DNA of 64,000 nt from positions 29,214,154 through 29,278,153 of the forward strand of contig OY997642.1 in NCBI GenBank assembly GCA_963921795.1, in the 5' to 3' direction. The stretch is from Nannobrachium achirus. Its lineage: Eukaryota > Chordata > Actinopteri > Myctophiformes > Myctophidae. The position numbers and the translations under genes were made by a program. The notes beneath the pieces were generated by a model. That model was not told where the DNA came from. It did no database searches and worked only from the letters and a program-made list of their open reading frames with translations. Positions 22,400 through 33,752 of the stretch are shown one piece after another. The stretch's first letter is position 1. Every line of letters starts with the position of its first letter.

Positions 22400-22646
22400 C
22401 TCATTGAACCAAAAGATTGCTATGGATGGAATGATCAAATGTTATCAAATTATGCTTTATTCACAAAATGTGAAGCGAGCAGATCTTGTTGAATCTTTTT
22501 GTAACCGCCCCTTGGAAATAAATAACACTGAGAAGGACCAGACTAATATCCACAGTTCTATTGTCTGGATATGTGAGGCTAGTGAACCTTGGCAATGTAA
22601 GGTATGTTTTCTCATCCAATAAAGCTCCTTTGAATTGAATTGAACA
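22400..22646 (+). repeat. LINE-type 3' tail ending AATAAAGCTCCTTTGAATTGA
   Basis: The end, with TTTTCTCATCCAATAAAGCTCC, matches 32490-32550. It is a 3' UTR-like sequence with a polyadenylation signal and (AATTG)n-like end, which fits a truncated LINE insertion. Confidence 0.55.
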
Positions 22647-22864
22647 GATTGTAACAGTCAGAGTCCAACAATTCAAATCAATGACTCAAATGATATCCTT
22701 GAAATTAAATTAAGTCTTTCTTCTTTTGTAACAAATAAAATTCATTATAAAACAAGTAACACTCCCTAATGTTGAGTAGCGACCTAAGGGCTACCAGCTA
22801 ATTTGACTATTGAGACTTACCTAAAGATTTCTTTTTAAATGGCAAAAAAGAAAGACGTCAACAC

Positions 22865-22876
22865 ATATATATATAT

Positions 22877-22929
<53 letters not shown>
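22865..22929. repeat. (AT)n microsatellite
   Basis: About 32 AT dinucleotides with one slip near position 22887. Confidence 0.95.
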
Positions 22930-22932
<3 letters not shown>

Positions 22933-23320
22933 GGCTGGGGCTTTAACTGATTAATTGCGATTAATTAATTACAGAAAATTAACACGATTTAAAAAATTAA
23001 CGCATTTTAATCGCACTTAGTTTTTGCACCACAGAACCTTCAGTTTTGGGCATACCGATCATAGCGATGCACCAACCAAGAATTGACAACAAACGCAAAG
23101 GGAGAAGTAGCCGATCAGAGTGCTTCGCTTGACCCAGTGGATGCGAGATTTAAAAAACTAACTCGTTGATTCACTCGTACAACAACATGTTTTACTTGAA
23201 AAAAATGCTTCTCAGGTCAAATATTTATATGCGATTAAACATGCGATTAATTTCGATTAATTAATTACAAAGTCTCTGATTAATTAGATTAATTTTTTTA
23301 ATCGAGTCCCAGCCCCTCAC
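22930..23320. mobile_element. hAT-like MITE remnant with TAGGGCTGGG ends
   Basis: The left end AGGGCTGGGGCTTTAACTGA and right end TCGAGTCCCAGCCCCT are inverted. The interior is dominated by GATTAATTGCGATTAAT words, as in the fish hAT family with these ends. Target duplications cannot be read because the left flank is the AT microsatellite. Confidence 0.6.
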
Positions 23321-23333
23321 CCCACGGAGGTTC

Positions 23334-23397
23334 GGGTTAGGGTTAGGGTTAGGGTTAGGCATCGTTTTACTGAGGTTAGGGTTAGGGTTAGGGTTAG
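23334..23397. repeat. interstitial telomere-type (TTAGGG)n tracts
   Basis: Two runs of about four TTAGGG units each (23334-23359, 23374-23397) are separated by 14 bases. Shorter runs lie at 32673-32690 and 56501-56521 in the opposite orientation. Confidence 0.9.
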
Positions 23398-23591
23398 AGT
23401 AAGGCATAGCAAGCTAATGGCTAAACACTGCCGAGCTTGGCTAGTAAATAAAGAAAGAGAGTCGCAAACGAGTGACGTCAGCGCCTGCACTAGTGAATGG
23501 CTGTCGTCGCCATCTGGTGGTGATTAGTGTGTGGTGAACGACAAAACAAGCGCTCTTACAATGAACGTACTGAGTTACCCAAACGTACTGT

Positions 23592-23594
<3 letters not shown>

Positions 23595-23626
<32 letters not shown>
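23595..23626. repeat. (AT)n microsatellite
   Basis: Sixteen AT dinucleotides. Confidence 0.95.
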
Positions 23627-23629
<3 letters not shown>

Positions 23630-26592
23630 TACGAGACATGTTGGGGGCGGACATTAATTGACGATAAATATTGCGTGCAGGCGAGCAAAATTGCATGTAA
23701 ACTTACAAGCAAAGGCTCTTCAAAGCACACGTGAGGAGGAAAAGGGCAGAGGAGATCTGTACACTTTGAGACACTCAGCCAAACTGATCAGAGTTTCAGG
23801 TGTGCTGGACATCAATTGAGCTGATACCACAACTGAACAGGCTTAACACTGATTGCAGGTCTAGTTACAGCAAACGCCTGTAGGAGGTGTAAAAGAGCAT
23901 AGTGTGTGGGTGTGACAGATTAGCGTGACCATAGACTGTAAAAGATTTGGACGGTGGGAACGTCCAAATCTTGACCCATTGGTTTCTATCAGAGCGAAAA
24001 TGAAGCATTTCTTCCCCTTGGTATGGGTGTCGCCATCATTGATTTAATGCAACCAGAAGATGCTATTGGCTGCGAACGGTCACGTGCAACCGCAGGGATA
24101 CTTGGGAGAATGTGTGTTGAGCCTCCCGAAATAAAGCACACGAAGAAAATCTCCCACAGGACAGCCACCGAAAACAAAACCAGTATGGCTGACATAGACG
24201 GACTGCAGTAAATGTCAGATTTTTTTATTTTTTATTTTTTCGTTTTGCCACAGAGTGTAGTTTTATGATTTATTTTAGGCTTGAATGTTGTAACTTAACT
24301 TCAAACCTGTGGCTGATTTGTGCACCGAACGTTTGGACTCTGGAGTAGCCGCTGCAGCCGCCGCTAACCTGACCGGGCCGTTTAGGACTACTGTACCCCG
24401 CATTCGAAGCCTTATTGCAGGCTCTCCTTTTGAAAGTGCCAAGTGGTTCCGCTGGATCTTGTAATAATTCAATATTCAAGATTTAATAACTTTATTGCCA
24501 TGTCAAAATAATTGATAGGAATTTGTCTTGGTTCACTCTCAGACAAAACATAAAACATAATACATAGAACAAGGACAGTAGCGGCAATAATCCAGTCTGT
24601 GCTGAGTTGTCAACAAGACTTTTCACCAAGCAAGAGGAATTCGTCCAGAGAAATATGCATGTGTTTATTAATATTTATTAACAGGGTTGTGTGAGTGTGT
24701 ATGGCCAATGTTTATAGGACTGAAGTTGCATTAATAGTTTTCACACCTCTTAACAAAAGCTGTCAACAATGTGACACCTATGTTAACAATGCGATTAATG
24801 TAGGAATGAATGCAATATGCATATGAATTGTCCATTGTGTGACATGCTAAGTACAGTATAGATGTGAAGCAGTCCTTTTGATTGATTGAGGTATACAGTA
24901 GTACATCATTCATGTATTCCTCTCCTCTTTCTTAAATTCAGTCAATTTCATTCTGGTTTATATGTTTGAGATAAAATGTGAGATCAACTCCTATGCCTAT
25001 TTGTGTGTGATTTTGTCTAATTTAGGCCACTTAACCGGTTTTCCATATGCATGGCCCCACTCCACTCCACCCCACCCCACCCCACACACTTGTGTCGGGT
25101 TTTCCACTACAAGGAACTGGGTATAGTGGTGTGAAAGTGGTAAGAAACGGGGTACTAAAAAGTATCCACTCTAGAGTGCTTCCGAGCTCGGCCAAGCGGT
25201 GCCTAAGCAGTGACGTATAACCCAGCTTGCTACTGATTGGTCGGAGAATCTGTCTCACTGGCTGAGCTGTCTTCATAACAACTTGAGACAGATTTTAGTT
25301 TGCAGTCACGGCTGCAAATCAAATATAAAAGCAAAGCCTGTTTGTTTTATATATCTGTTTATAAAGTGGTCGATTATAGGCAGAATTGTGTTCCCCAGCC
25401 CTGCAGTTGAGATTCCACGAAGCACCAAGAACATAACCAACACAAACAGCGGGCATATATACGTCGCAAGTCAAAATAACGGCCAATGCGTCGGCCATCC
25501 GTTATTTTATATATATCTTTATATGGATCTTCTCAGTGAGATGTCTCCTGTTTATATTTGTAACTGCATGTGTTGAATGGGGAAAATAATCTACAGTAAA
25601 TGTACTGTAGCTGTGCTAGCATGTATGCTAGCACAACTAGCATACATAGCCTCTACATTCTAGCTTACTTCTATGTGTAGTTTGGCCAATAAAGTTATTA
25701 TTTGACCATGTTCACCCCAACGTTAGTCGTCGCTATAGTTGTAAAGACTCGTTGAAGACCTGTGTGAGTGTCTAAAACATTCTCTAACGCATCTCTAAAA
25801 ATAATTAGCGCAAGTTAGCGTCTCCGTTGTATTTCTAGAGAAAGATCCTAGATTCATATGTTGAAGAAAGGGGCGTCGTTTTCTTTCGGGAGGGGAGGGG
25901 AGGAGGGTAGTGCGGGGGGATACTGTACTGTAGTGGAGAACCTACATACGAAAACGCAGTGTGGTGCCGTGTCATTTAGTGTCAGGCTAAAAACTGGTAT
26001 GGAAATTCGGCTCTTGACATTTGCTTGTGTGAATGTAAATTTTAACTTAGTTTGATGTGCAGACTATTCTGTTAGTTTCAAATGTTTTAATACCATTAGT
26101 CGAGGCTAAATGTTGAGTGTTTATTTTGTTTAGTTTTATATTCTATTATATACCACTATACATACGAGTGGTTACTTGGGGCAAATACATTACTTAATAG
26201 CCAACAAAAAGCCAGATAATTGCCATTGCAACATCACGTCGCCTGGAATTTATGGCGGATTACTACCTATTTTTCCGGTGTATACCGCCACCTACTGTAC
26301 TGGAGTATTCAGTATGACTACTGCACTACTTTATTCAGACTGTTTCTCTGTGCAAATTATTAACAGTGTCCACCCATTGTGTTCCCATCCCCTATGTATT
26401 GTCCATTCAATTATTGCTCAGACCCTAGGTCTGAGTCGCAGAGACTTCTTCCCTCAGCACGCTATCTAGATCTTCACCAGTGACATCCACAACATTTAAA
26501 AATCTCCTGGCTCCTTCCAGCACCATCATTATTTTCTCAGATTTTCATGATATTTCAACAGCACAGTTGATCACCTTTGCAATAAAAGCTAG
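23627..26592. other. no gene seen; small hairpins and simple sequence
   Basis: A hairpin AGATTTGGACG/CGTCCAAATCT lies at 23946-23972. A (CCACC)n-like tract lies at 25058-25090 and a GCTAGCATGTATGCTAGC palindrome at about 25616-25634. A G-rich purine stretch at about 25886-25920 is also present. None indicates a gene. The last part before 26593 has no resemblance to the tRNA unit. Confidence 0.45.
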
Positions 26593-26834
26593 AAACGGTT
26601 CGCATGCGTGGCCGGCATAATGGGCACGCAGCAGCAGACGTCTTTATACCCGGCAATCTCCAAGTGCACAAGGATCCTCTGCCACACTCCTCTCCATCCA
26701 TAGCCTGAGACTTTGCAGGGTAGTCGGGGCAATCTTGGGGTTTTTCAATGCAACACAACTTGCATTCCAATGTAACTTACCTTGCGTTGGGAACGCACGC
26801 GCGGATGGCGGATGACTGGTGACCGTCATATGTG

Positions 26835-26906
26835 ACCTCGTTAGTATAGTGGTGAGTATCCCCGCCTGTCACGTGGGAGACCAGGGATCGATCCCCTGAT
26901 GGGGAG
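26835..26906 (+). pseudogene. tRNA-Asp-like pseudogene (GTC)
   Basis: The outline of tRNA-Asp is clear and the anticodon loop is CTGTCAC. Base 1 is A instead of T, and the B box reads GGATCGATCCC, losing the invariant TTC. Transcription by polymerase III is unlikely. Confidence 0.75.
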
Positions 26907-27048
26907 GTGCCTTCTTTTTTGCCCTGAGAGATGGCCATACCTTCAAAAGGGAACAATAGGAGGTGTTTTTGGGAAGCTGGTCTGAAGACCCCTTGAATGG
27001 GGGCGATTATTTCGACCTTCTAACACACCCCATAAGTCCCACTGATAT

Positions 27049-27119
27049 GCATTGGTGGTTCAGTGGTAGAATTCTCGCCTGCCACGCGGGAGGCCCGGGT
27101 TCGATTCCCGGCCAATGCA
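27049..27119 (+). tRNA. tRNA-Gly (GCC)
   Basis: Canonical 71-base gene, identical in all stems and boxes to the copy at 19589. TTTT occurs about 10 bases after the end. Confidence 0.95.
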
Positions 27120-27350
27120 GGGAGCTATTTTGAACAAGAGCGGTCGCATCCCCTTAAAAGAAAAAAGTGAAGTAAATTCGAACAGAAACTGCCCACTTTT
27201 CCAAAATCGCTGGTGTCGCCAAATCCCGGCTCCTCGGTCATCAGAGCATTGCGACATGAGTTGCAGCTGTAGTAGAATATTGCACACCTGCAATGCGTTT
27301 TTCTGGATGTTAATTTTGCGAAGAAAGGAAGGCTAATGACCAAACATGTG

Positions 27351-27422
27351 TCCACGTTAGTATAGTGGTGAGTATCCCCGCCTGTCACGCGGAAGACCAG
27401 CGTTCGATTCCCCGACGGGGAG
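27351..27422 (+). pseudogene. tRNA-Asp (GTC), degraded
   Basis: The acceptor pair 4-69 is A-G, the anticodon stem has C27-A43, and the T stem reads CAGCG against CCCCG with mismatches. The A box is intact and the B box core TTCGATT remains. Three stem defects make it a likely pseudogene, while its homologues at 28253 and 30303 are much better. Confidence 0.7.
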
Positions 27423-27746
27423 AGGCTTGTGGTTTAACCGCAGAGACCTCTGACCATGTAGAGTTGACCAAAGCACCTGTTCTGCACATTGCTATGACAT
27501 GTGGTTGCATGGAACTTTCCTTGATCTGTGTCTCCCGTCAGCAGCAGACGTCTTTATACCCAGACATCTCCTCAAAGTGCACAGGTATCCTGTGCCATGT
27601 TCCTCTCCATCCATAGCCTGAGGCATTGCAGGGTAGTCGGGGCAATCATGGGGTTTTTCAATGCGACACAACTTGTATTCCAATGCCGCTTACCTTGCAT
27701 ACCCTTGCATGGTTCGCAGGCGTGGCCGGCGTAATGGGCAAGTGTG

Positions 27747-27818
27747 TCCTCGTTAGTATAGTGGTGAGTATCCCCGTCTGTCACGCGCGAGACTGGGGTT
27801 CGATTCCCCGACAGGGAG
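27747..27818 (+). tRNA. tRNA-Asp (GTC), variant anticodon stem
   Basis: The anticodon loop CTGTCAC is normal, but the stem is CCCGT/GCGCG, giving a C28-C42 mismatch and a T31-G39 wobble. The acceptor has one C-A mismatch (ACAGGGA). The same stem variant marks every second-position Asp gene in the array, so it predates amplification. Confidence 0.7.
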
Positions 27819-27950
27819 GTGACTTCTCTTTTGCCTAACCCATACCTTCAAAATGGCACAATGGGTGTTTTTGGAAAGCTGGTCTGAAGACCCCTCGAAT
27901 GGGGGCGATTCTTTCGACCTTCGAACACACCCCAGAAGTTGAGCAAACAT

Positions 27951-28021
27951 GCATTGGTGGTTCAGTGGTAGAATTCTCGCCTGCCATGCGGGAGGCCCGG
28001 GTTCGACTCCCAGCCAATGCA
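27951..28021 (+). tRNA. tRNA-Gly (GCC), slightly diverged
   Basis: The loop is CTGCCAT and the T arm reads CCGGG TTCGACT CCCAG with one mismatch. The acceptor is intact. It is the only Gly copy in the array with such changes. Confidence 0.75.
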
Positions 28022-28252
28022 GGGAGCTATTTTGAACAAGAGCAATCGCATCCCCTTAAAAGAAAAAAGTGAAGTAAATTTGAACAGAAACTGACCACTT
28101 TTCCGAAATCGCTGGTGTCACCAAATCCCGGCTCCTCGGTCATCAGAGCATTGCGACATGAGTTGCAGCTGTAGTAGAATATTGCACACCTGCCATGCGT
28201 TTTTCTGGATGTTCATTTTGCGAAGAAAGGAAGGCTAATGACCAAACATGTG

Positions 28253-28324
28253 TCCTCGTTAGTATAGTGGTGAGTATCCCCGCCTGTCACGCGGGATGCC
28301 GGGGTTCGATTCCCCGACGGGGAG
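28253..28324 (+). tRNA. tRNA-Asp (GTC), unit 2
   Basis: Acceptor, anticodon and T stems are fully paired. The only change from the consensus is TGC for GAC in the variable region. This is the best-preserved Asp of the array. Confidence 0.9.
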
Positions 28325-28649
28325 ATGCTTGTGGTTTAACCGCAGAGACCTCTGACCATGTAGAGTTGACCAAAGCACCTGTTCTGCACATTGCTATGAC
28401 ATGTGGTTGCATGGAACCTTCCCTTGATCTGTGTCTCCCGTCAGCAGCAGACGTCTTTATACCCAGCCATCTCCTCAAACTGCACAGGTATCCTGTGCCA
28501 TGTTCCTCTCCATCCATAGCCTGAAGCATTGCAGGGTAGTCGGGGCAATCATGGGGTTTTTCAGTGCGACACAACTTGTATTCTAATGCCGCTTACCTTG
28601 CATACCCTTGCACGGTTCGCAGGCGTGGCCGGCGTAATGGGCAAGTGTG

Positions 28650-28721
28650 TCCTCGTTAGTATAGTGGTGAGTATCCCCGTCTGTCACGCGCGAGACTGGG
28701 GTTCGATTCCCCGATGGGGAG
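28650..28721 (+). tRNA. tRNA-Asp (GTC), variant anticodon stem, unit 2
   Basis: The CCCGT/GCGCG stem with C28-C42 mismatch is shared with 27747. The acceptor has a G6-T67 wobble and the T stem a T49-G65 wobble. The A and B boxes are intact. Confidence 0.75.
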
Positions 28722-28853
28722 GTGACTTCTCTTTTGCCTAACCCATACCTTCAAAATGGCACAATAGGTGTTTTTGGAAAGCTGGTCTGAAAACCCCTCG
28801 AATGGGGGCGATTCTTTCGACCTTTGACCACACCCCAAAAGTTGAGCAAACAT

Positions 28854-28924
28854 GCATTGGTGGTTCAGTGGTAGAATTCTCGCCTGCCACGCGGGAGGCC
28901 CGGGTTCGATTCCCGGCCAATGCA
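28854..28924 (+). tRNA. tRNA-Gly (GCC), unit 2
   Basis: Canonical 71-base sequence with intact stems and boxes. Confidence 0.95.
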
Positions 28925-29095
28925 GGGAGCTATTTTGAACAAGAGAGGTTGCAACCCCCACTTTTCCGAAATAGCTGTTGTCACCAAATCCCGGCTCCTC
29001 GGTCATCAGAGCATTGCGACATGAGTTGCAGCTGTACTTGTAGTAGAATATTGCACACCTGGCATGCTGCAGCCCATCACATGACTTCAGTGCCT

Positions 29096-29157
29096 ATTTC
29101 CGTCGTTTATGGGTTATCACGTTCGCCTAACACGCAAAAGGAGACTGGGCGGAAACA
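29096..29157 (+). pseudogene. tRNA-Val (AAC) pseudogene without T arm, unit 2
   Basis: The 5' part keeps TTTCCGT and GTTCGCCTAACACGC with anticodon AAC. The 3' part ends GGGCGGAAACA as in tRNA-Val. About 11 bases containing the T loop and B box are gone, and the A box reads TTTATGGG instead of GTAGTGG. It cannot be a working gene. Confidence 0.85.
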
Positions 29158-29277
29158 TCCTTTACAGGCGCGTGAGAGAATACAAGCTGTACGCTTGGTT
29201 GCCTGTTTACCTCCAATGTGCATGCATTTTTCTGGATGTTAATTTTGCCAAGAAAGGAAGGCTAATGACCAAACTTG

Positions 29278-29349
29278 TCCTCGTTAGTATAGTGATGAGT
29301 ATCCCTGCCTGTCCCGTGGGAGACCGGGGTTCGATTCCCCGACGGGGAG
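29278..29349 (+). tRNA. tRNA-Asp (GTC), unit 3, diverged
   Basis: The acceptor and T arm are perfect. The D loop has GTGATGAG (one of the invariant GG lost), and the anticodon arm is CCTGC CTGTCCC GTGGG, with wobble pairs and an altered base 37. It may be non-functional. Confidence 0.65.
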
Positions 29350-29674
29350 ATGCTTGTGGTTTAACCGCAGAGACCTCTGACCATGTAGAGTTGACCAAAG
29401 CACCTGTTCTGCACATCGCTATGACATGTGGTTGCATAGAACCTTCCCTTGATCTGTGTCTCCCGTCAGCAGCAGACGTCTTTATACCCAGCCATCTCCT
29501 CAAACTGCACAGGTATCCTGTGCCATGTTCCTCTCTATCCATAGCCTGAAGCATTGCAGGGTAGTCGGGGCAATCATGGGGTTTTTCAGTGCGACACAAC
29601 TTGTATTCTAATGCCGCTTACCTTGCATACCCTTGCACGGTTCGCAGGCGTGGCCGGCGTAATGGGCAAGTGTG

Positions 29675-29746
29675 TCCTCGTTAGTATAGTGGTGAGTATC
29701 CCCGTCTGTCAAGCGCGAGACCGGGGTTCGATTCCCCGACGGGGAG
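29675..29746 (+). tRNA. tRNA-Asp (GTC), variant anticodon stem, unit 3
   Basis: Acceptor and T arm are canonical. The stem CCCGT/GCGCG and loop CTGTCAA (A at position 38) are shared exactly with 30700 and 38104, linking these three units. Confidence 0.75.
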
Positions 29747-29878
29747 GTGACTTCTCTTTTGCCTAACCCATACCTTCAAAATGGCACAATAGGTGTTTTT
29801 GGAAAGCTGGTCTGAAAACCCCTCGAATGGGGGCGATTCTTTCGACCTTTGACCACACCCCAGAAGTTGAGCAAACAT

Positions 29879-29949
29879 GCATTGGTGGTTCAGTGGTAGA
29901 ATTCTCGCCTGCCACGCGGGAGGCCCGGGTTCGATTCCCGGCCAATGCA
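29879..29949 (+). tRNA. tRNA-Gly (GCC), unit 3
   Basis: Canonical, with all stems paired. Confidence 0.95.
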
Positions 29950-30120
29950 GGGAGCTATTTTGAACAAGAGAGGTTGCATCCCCCACTTTTCCGAAATAGC
30001 TGGTGTCACCAAATCCCGGCTCCTCGGTCATCAGAGCATTGCGACATGAGTTGCAGCTGTACTTGTATTAGAATATTGCACACCTGGCATGCTGCAGCCC
30101 ATCACATGACTTCAGTGCCT

Positions 30121-30182
30121 ATTTCCGTTGTGTATGGGTTATCACGTTCGCCTAACACGCAAAAGGAGACTGGGCGGAAACA
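30121..30182 (+). pseudogene. tRNA-Val (AAC) pseudogene without T arm, unit 3
   Basis: It has the same internal deletion as the copy at 29096, exactly 1,025 bp downstream of it. It differs by a few bases in the D-arm region (CGTTGTGTATGGG). Confidence 0.85.
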
Positions 30183-30302
30183 TCCTTTACAGGCGCGTGA
30201 GAGAATACAAGCTGTACGCTTGGTTGCCTGTTTACCTCCTATGTGCATGCATTTTTCTGGATGTTAGTTTTGCCAAGAAAGGAAGGCTAATGACCAAACT
30301 TG

Positions 30303-30374
30303 TCCTCGTTAGTATAGTGGTGAGTATCCCCGCCTGTCACGCGGGAGACCGGGGTTCGATTCCCCGACGTGGAG
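30303..30374 (+). tRNA. tRNA-Asp (GTC), unit 4
   Basis: Canonical except that acceptor position 69 is T (CCCGACGTGGAG), giving a T4-T69 mismatch. Boxes and anticodon arm are intact. Confidence 0.82.
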
Positions 30375-30699
30375 ATGCTTGTGGTTTAACCGCAGAGACC
30401 TCTGACCATGTAGAGTTGACCAAAGCACCTGTTCTGCACATCGCTATGACATGTGGTTGCATGGAACCTTCCCTTGATCTGTGTCTCCCGTCAGCAGCAG
30501 ACGTCTTTATACCCAGCCATCTCCTCAAACTGCACAGGTATCCTGTGCCATGTTCCTCTCCATCCATAGCCTGAAGCATTGCAGGGTAGTCGGGGCAATC
30601 ATGGGGTTTTTCAGTGCGACACAACTTGTATTCTAATGCCGCTTACCTTGCATACCCTTGCACGGTTCGCAGGCGTGGCCGGCGTAATGGGCAAGTGTG

Positions 30700-30771
30700 T
30701 CCTCGTTAGTATAGTGGTGAGTATCCCCGTCTGTCAAGCGCGAGACCGGGGTTCGATTCCCCGACGGGGAG
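30700..30771 (+). tRNA. tRNA-Asp (GTC), variant anticodon stem, unit 4
   Basis: Identical to 29675 in all stems: C28-C42 mismatch, loop CTGTCAA, perfect acceptor and T arm. Confidence 0.75.
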
Positions 30772-30903
30772 GTGACTTCTCTTTTGCCTAACCCATACCT
30801 TCAAAATGGCACAATAGGTGTTTTTGGAAAGCTGGTCTGAAAACCCCTCGAATGGGGGCGATTCTTTCGACCTTTGACCACACCCCAGAAGTTGAGCAAA
30901 CAT

Positions 30904-30974
30904 GCATTGGTGGTTCAGTGGTAGAATTCTCGCCTGCCACGCGGGAGGCCCGGGTTCGATTCCCGGCCAATGCA
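30904..30974 (+). tRNA. tRNA-Gly (GCC), unit 4
   Basis: Canonical, with all stems paired. Confidence 0.95.
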
Positions 30975-31145
30975 GGGAGCTATTTTGAACAAGAGAGGTT
31001 GCATCCCCCACTTTTCCGAAATAGCTGGTGTCACCAAATCCCGGCTCCTCGGTCATCAGAGCATTGCGACATGAGTTGCAGCTGTACTTGTAGTAGAATA
31101 TTGCACACCTGGCATGCTGCAGCCCATCACATGACTTCAGTGCCT

Positions 31146-31207
31146 ATTTCCGTCGTGTATGGGTTATCGCGTTCGCCTAACACGCAAAAGGAGACTGGGC
31201 GGAAACA
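31146..31207 (+). pseudogene. tRNA-Val (AAC) pseudogene without T arm, unit 4
   Basis: The third in-register copy with the identical T-arm deletion. One additional change is TATCGCG for TATCACG. Confidence 0.85.
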
Positions 31208-31327
31208 TCCTTTACAGGCACGTGAGAGAATACAAGCTGTACGCTTGGTTGCCTGTTTACCTCCAATGTGCATGCATTTTTCTGGATGTTAATTTTGCCA
31301 AGAAAGGAAGGCTAATGACCAAACTTG

Positions 31328-31370
31328 TCCTCGTTAGTATAGTGGTGAGTATCCCTGCCTGTCACGCGGG
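31328..31370 (+). pseudogene. 5' half of a split tRNA-Asp
   Basis: It is normal tRNA-Asp from base 1 through the 3' strand of the anticodon stem (GTCACGCGGG), then breaks into unrelated GGCCAGCCGGCAATAG. Its start is exactly 1,025 bp after the previous Asp. The missing 3' half stands at 37744-37778. Confidence 0.85.
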
Positions 31371-32579
31371 GGCCAGCCGGCAATAGTTGGAACTGCGTGA
31401 CAGCCAATGAAAAAATGCTGTGTCTTTGTTGCCGGGCAGTTTTGCCATACCTTCCACCCAATCAGAATTTTACACTTTTCTTGGTCGGCTATTTGGAGAC
31501 CAGATTTCGATTCTCACTCACGGAAGTCTGAAGATATTATAATATGCTATAGTATTTCACTATGAAGAACAAAATAGTTATTGATCAGTTAACTGCATGT
31601 TAATAGCATACCTGGGCAGAACATAATAAAGATAATTTGAGTTATACGTGTACTACTGTGTTTGACTTACTTCTGTGTCCTCGATTTTGTTTTTTTCATG
31701 AACACAGCTTATTTATGCTTCTTTTTTTAAATAGTGAATAATTTGACATTTATTTTAAACATACAACAAGACAACGGTGACATTAAGCAGGGCCATGCGG
31801 GGAGTCGAACCCCGTTACACGAGTGGAAGTACCACAAGTGGAAGTAGCCTACCACAGCCTTGTTTGCTTTGAGAAACCATGTCTTTAGTTGCATGTATTG
31901 TGTGAATGCAGTTGTTACAACCCAGATCAACATTAAACATTAGATAACATGGTGGATATTCTGTGTTACTCAGTATTAACATCTTTCAGATGAACAGCTG
32001 TGTCTCTGTCTCTGACACATTTCTCATAACCCATTTTATAACACAGAGATCTAAAAGTTAATCCATATATGTTCACCAAGACACCTGGGCATTAAAACAT
32101 TTCATTGGCAATCTATTCATTCCCTAATGTAGCCATTAAACGTCTTCAAACGATTATGATAATGCACTGGTGTAATTAGCATCCCTCCCTTTGTCAAACA
32201 TGTCCACTGTTGTAAATATAGTTGTTACAACCCAGAGATTTCAGATGAAAAGCAGGGTTTCCAGTGTTCCGGAACATACATACAGTGCAATATAATATAA
32301 TAATACAGTATGAAACAGAGCTACTACCTTTAAATGCATTTTGAGAAAGAATAATGCTGCAATTTGTTCCAAAAGCTTTATACCCTCTATTATATAAAAT
32401 GTCACAAAGCGACATAGCTCTGTTTACACCATGCTGTACCCCCTCCAACTGTATGTTCCCCATGTTCAACTGTTTTTATTTTATTTGTAACATTTGCTTT
32501 GGCAATGTAAACGTCTGTTTTCTCATGCCAATAAAGCTCCTTTGAATAGAATTGCAATAAGACATATTTCTCATAACCC

Positions 32580-33320
32580 ATTATAATAACACAGAGAGTT
32601 CTAAAAACTAATCCACTATGTTCACCAAATCACCAAGACATCTAAGCATTAAAACGTTCCCTGGTGAAGGGTAACCCTAACCCTAACCCTGATCTATTCA
32701 TACCCAATGGAGCCATTAAATGTCTTTTAACGATTATGCTAATGCACTAATTTAATTAGCATCCCTCCCTTTGCTTTGTCAAATATGTCCATTGTAAAAT
32801 CTGCCATTGTAAAACACACATAATAGTTTAGTGGCGTGTCTGTGGTCAAGAAAATGCATTTTACCTGTCAGTTGCTGCTCCCCTGTATGTCTCAATCCAA
32901 TAATGTATGTGGCATAAACAGGCATAAATGGTATAAATCCAGGCCACAATTTCGTCCAAAAATATAAAACTAAAACCGGAATGTAATCGTGAAGCAACCG
33001 GACACCAAGATGCATCCATTGTTTACTTGCTGTGTCCATAATTAAATAAATTAAGTCGCATATTAGACTCCCATATAGTTTCATCCTCTGTCAAAATGTA
33101 AACAATGTGGTGGCTGCTGTGCTGAGAGCAACGGAAGTGGTGCTCTCTGAGACAAAGAGTGGAGACAAAGAGTAGCAGACTAGCAGGGAAAATGTAACAG
33201 TGCCACAGCCCATTGACACCCACATTGTGGCCATGGATATTATTACATCCGCAGTGGTTTAGACTGCCATAGAGAATGAATTGGAAAGCGTTTTAGGGCC
33301 ATTCCAGCCAATGTAAAAAA
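32580..33320. repeat. about 700-bp module, copy A
   Basis: It runs from TAATCCACTATGTTCACC through AATTAGCATCCCTCC, TTACCTGTCAGTTGCTGCTC, TCGTCCAAAAATATAAAAC and GGAATGTAATCG to GAATGAATTGGAAAGCG and CCAGCCAATG. Copies lie at about 37030-37727 and 43533-44190. A stretch in the middle encloses a purine-rich 60-bp region that differs between copies. No common frame is kept, so it is treated as non-coding. Confidence 0.7.
32673..32690. repeat. short (CCCTAA)n tract
   Basis: Three CCCTAA units sit where the other copies of the module read GGGAAGTAAGAAGG, so the tract was gained only here. Confidence 0.85.
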
Positions 33321-33752
33321 GCTGTGTCTTTGTTGCCAGGCAGTTTTGCCATAATTTTCACCCAATCACAGACATTCTCTGTGGACAGCTCTGTGAGGTT
33401 TTTTTACACTCTTCCCTTCAGCTGATTTTCATGTCCACCCTGTTTTTAAAATGAGTCCTTATTGAAGTTCTGAATATTGTTTTGAGTTTTAGCTTTTCTT
33501 TTTACAATCTTTGCTCTGGAAAGCACTTTGAGCTGCATTTCATTTAAGAAATGTGCTATACAAAGAAATATTGTTTGGGGATTTGGAGACCTGGCTGAGT
33601 TTGTTTCCCCCTCATGGAAGATATATTATTAATATGCAATATTTTTTGCACTATTCAGAACAAGTTGGTCAGTTAACTGCCAGGTAATGGCATACCTAGA
33701 CAGAAACTAATAAATATATTTTGATTTATGATTGTACCACTGTGTTTGTGAC

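Larger units (their letters stand above)
26593..31370 (+). repeat. tandem tRNA array (Asp, Asp, Gly, Val-pseudogene units)
   Basis: Homologous tRNA genes recur at fixed spacing. Starts of the first Asp are 27351, 28253, 29278, 30303 and 31328. Starts of the second Asp are 27747, 28650, 29675 and 30700. Starts of Gly are 27049, 27951, 28854, 29879 and 30904. The later period is exactly 1,025 bp and the earlier one is 902-903 bp. The 122-bp gain combines loss of about 60 bp after Gly and acquisition of the tRNA-Val pseudogene segment. The leftmost unit (from 26593) is the most diverged. Near-identity of later units points to recent unequal exchange or rolling amplification. Confidence 0.95.

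Noticed and set aside
27125-31386. Recurrent 60-148-residue open frames across the tRNA array, alike between units
   Set aside because: They run through tRNA genes and spacers on both strands, and their similarity follows entirely from DNA-level duplication. No domain, codon bias or conserved start is seen.
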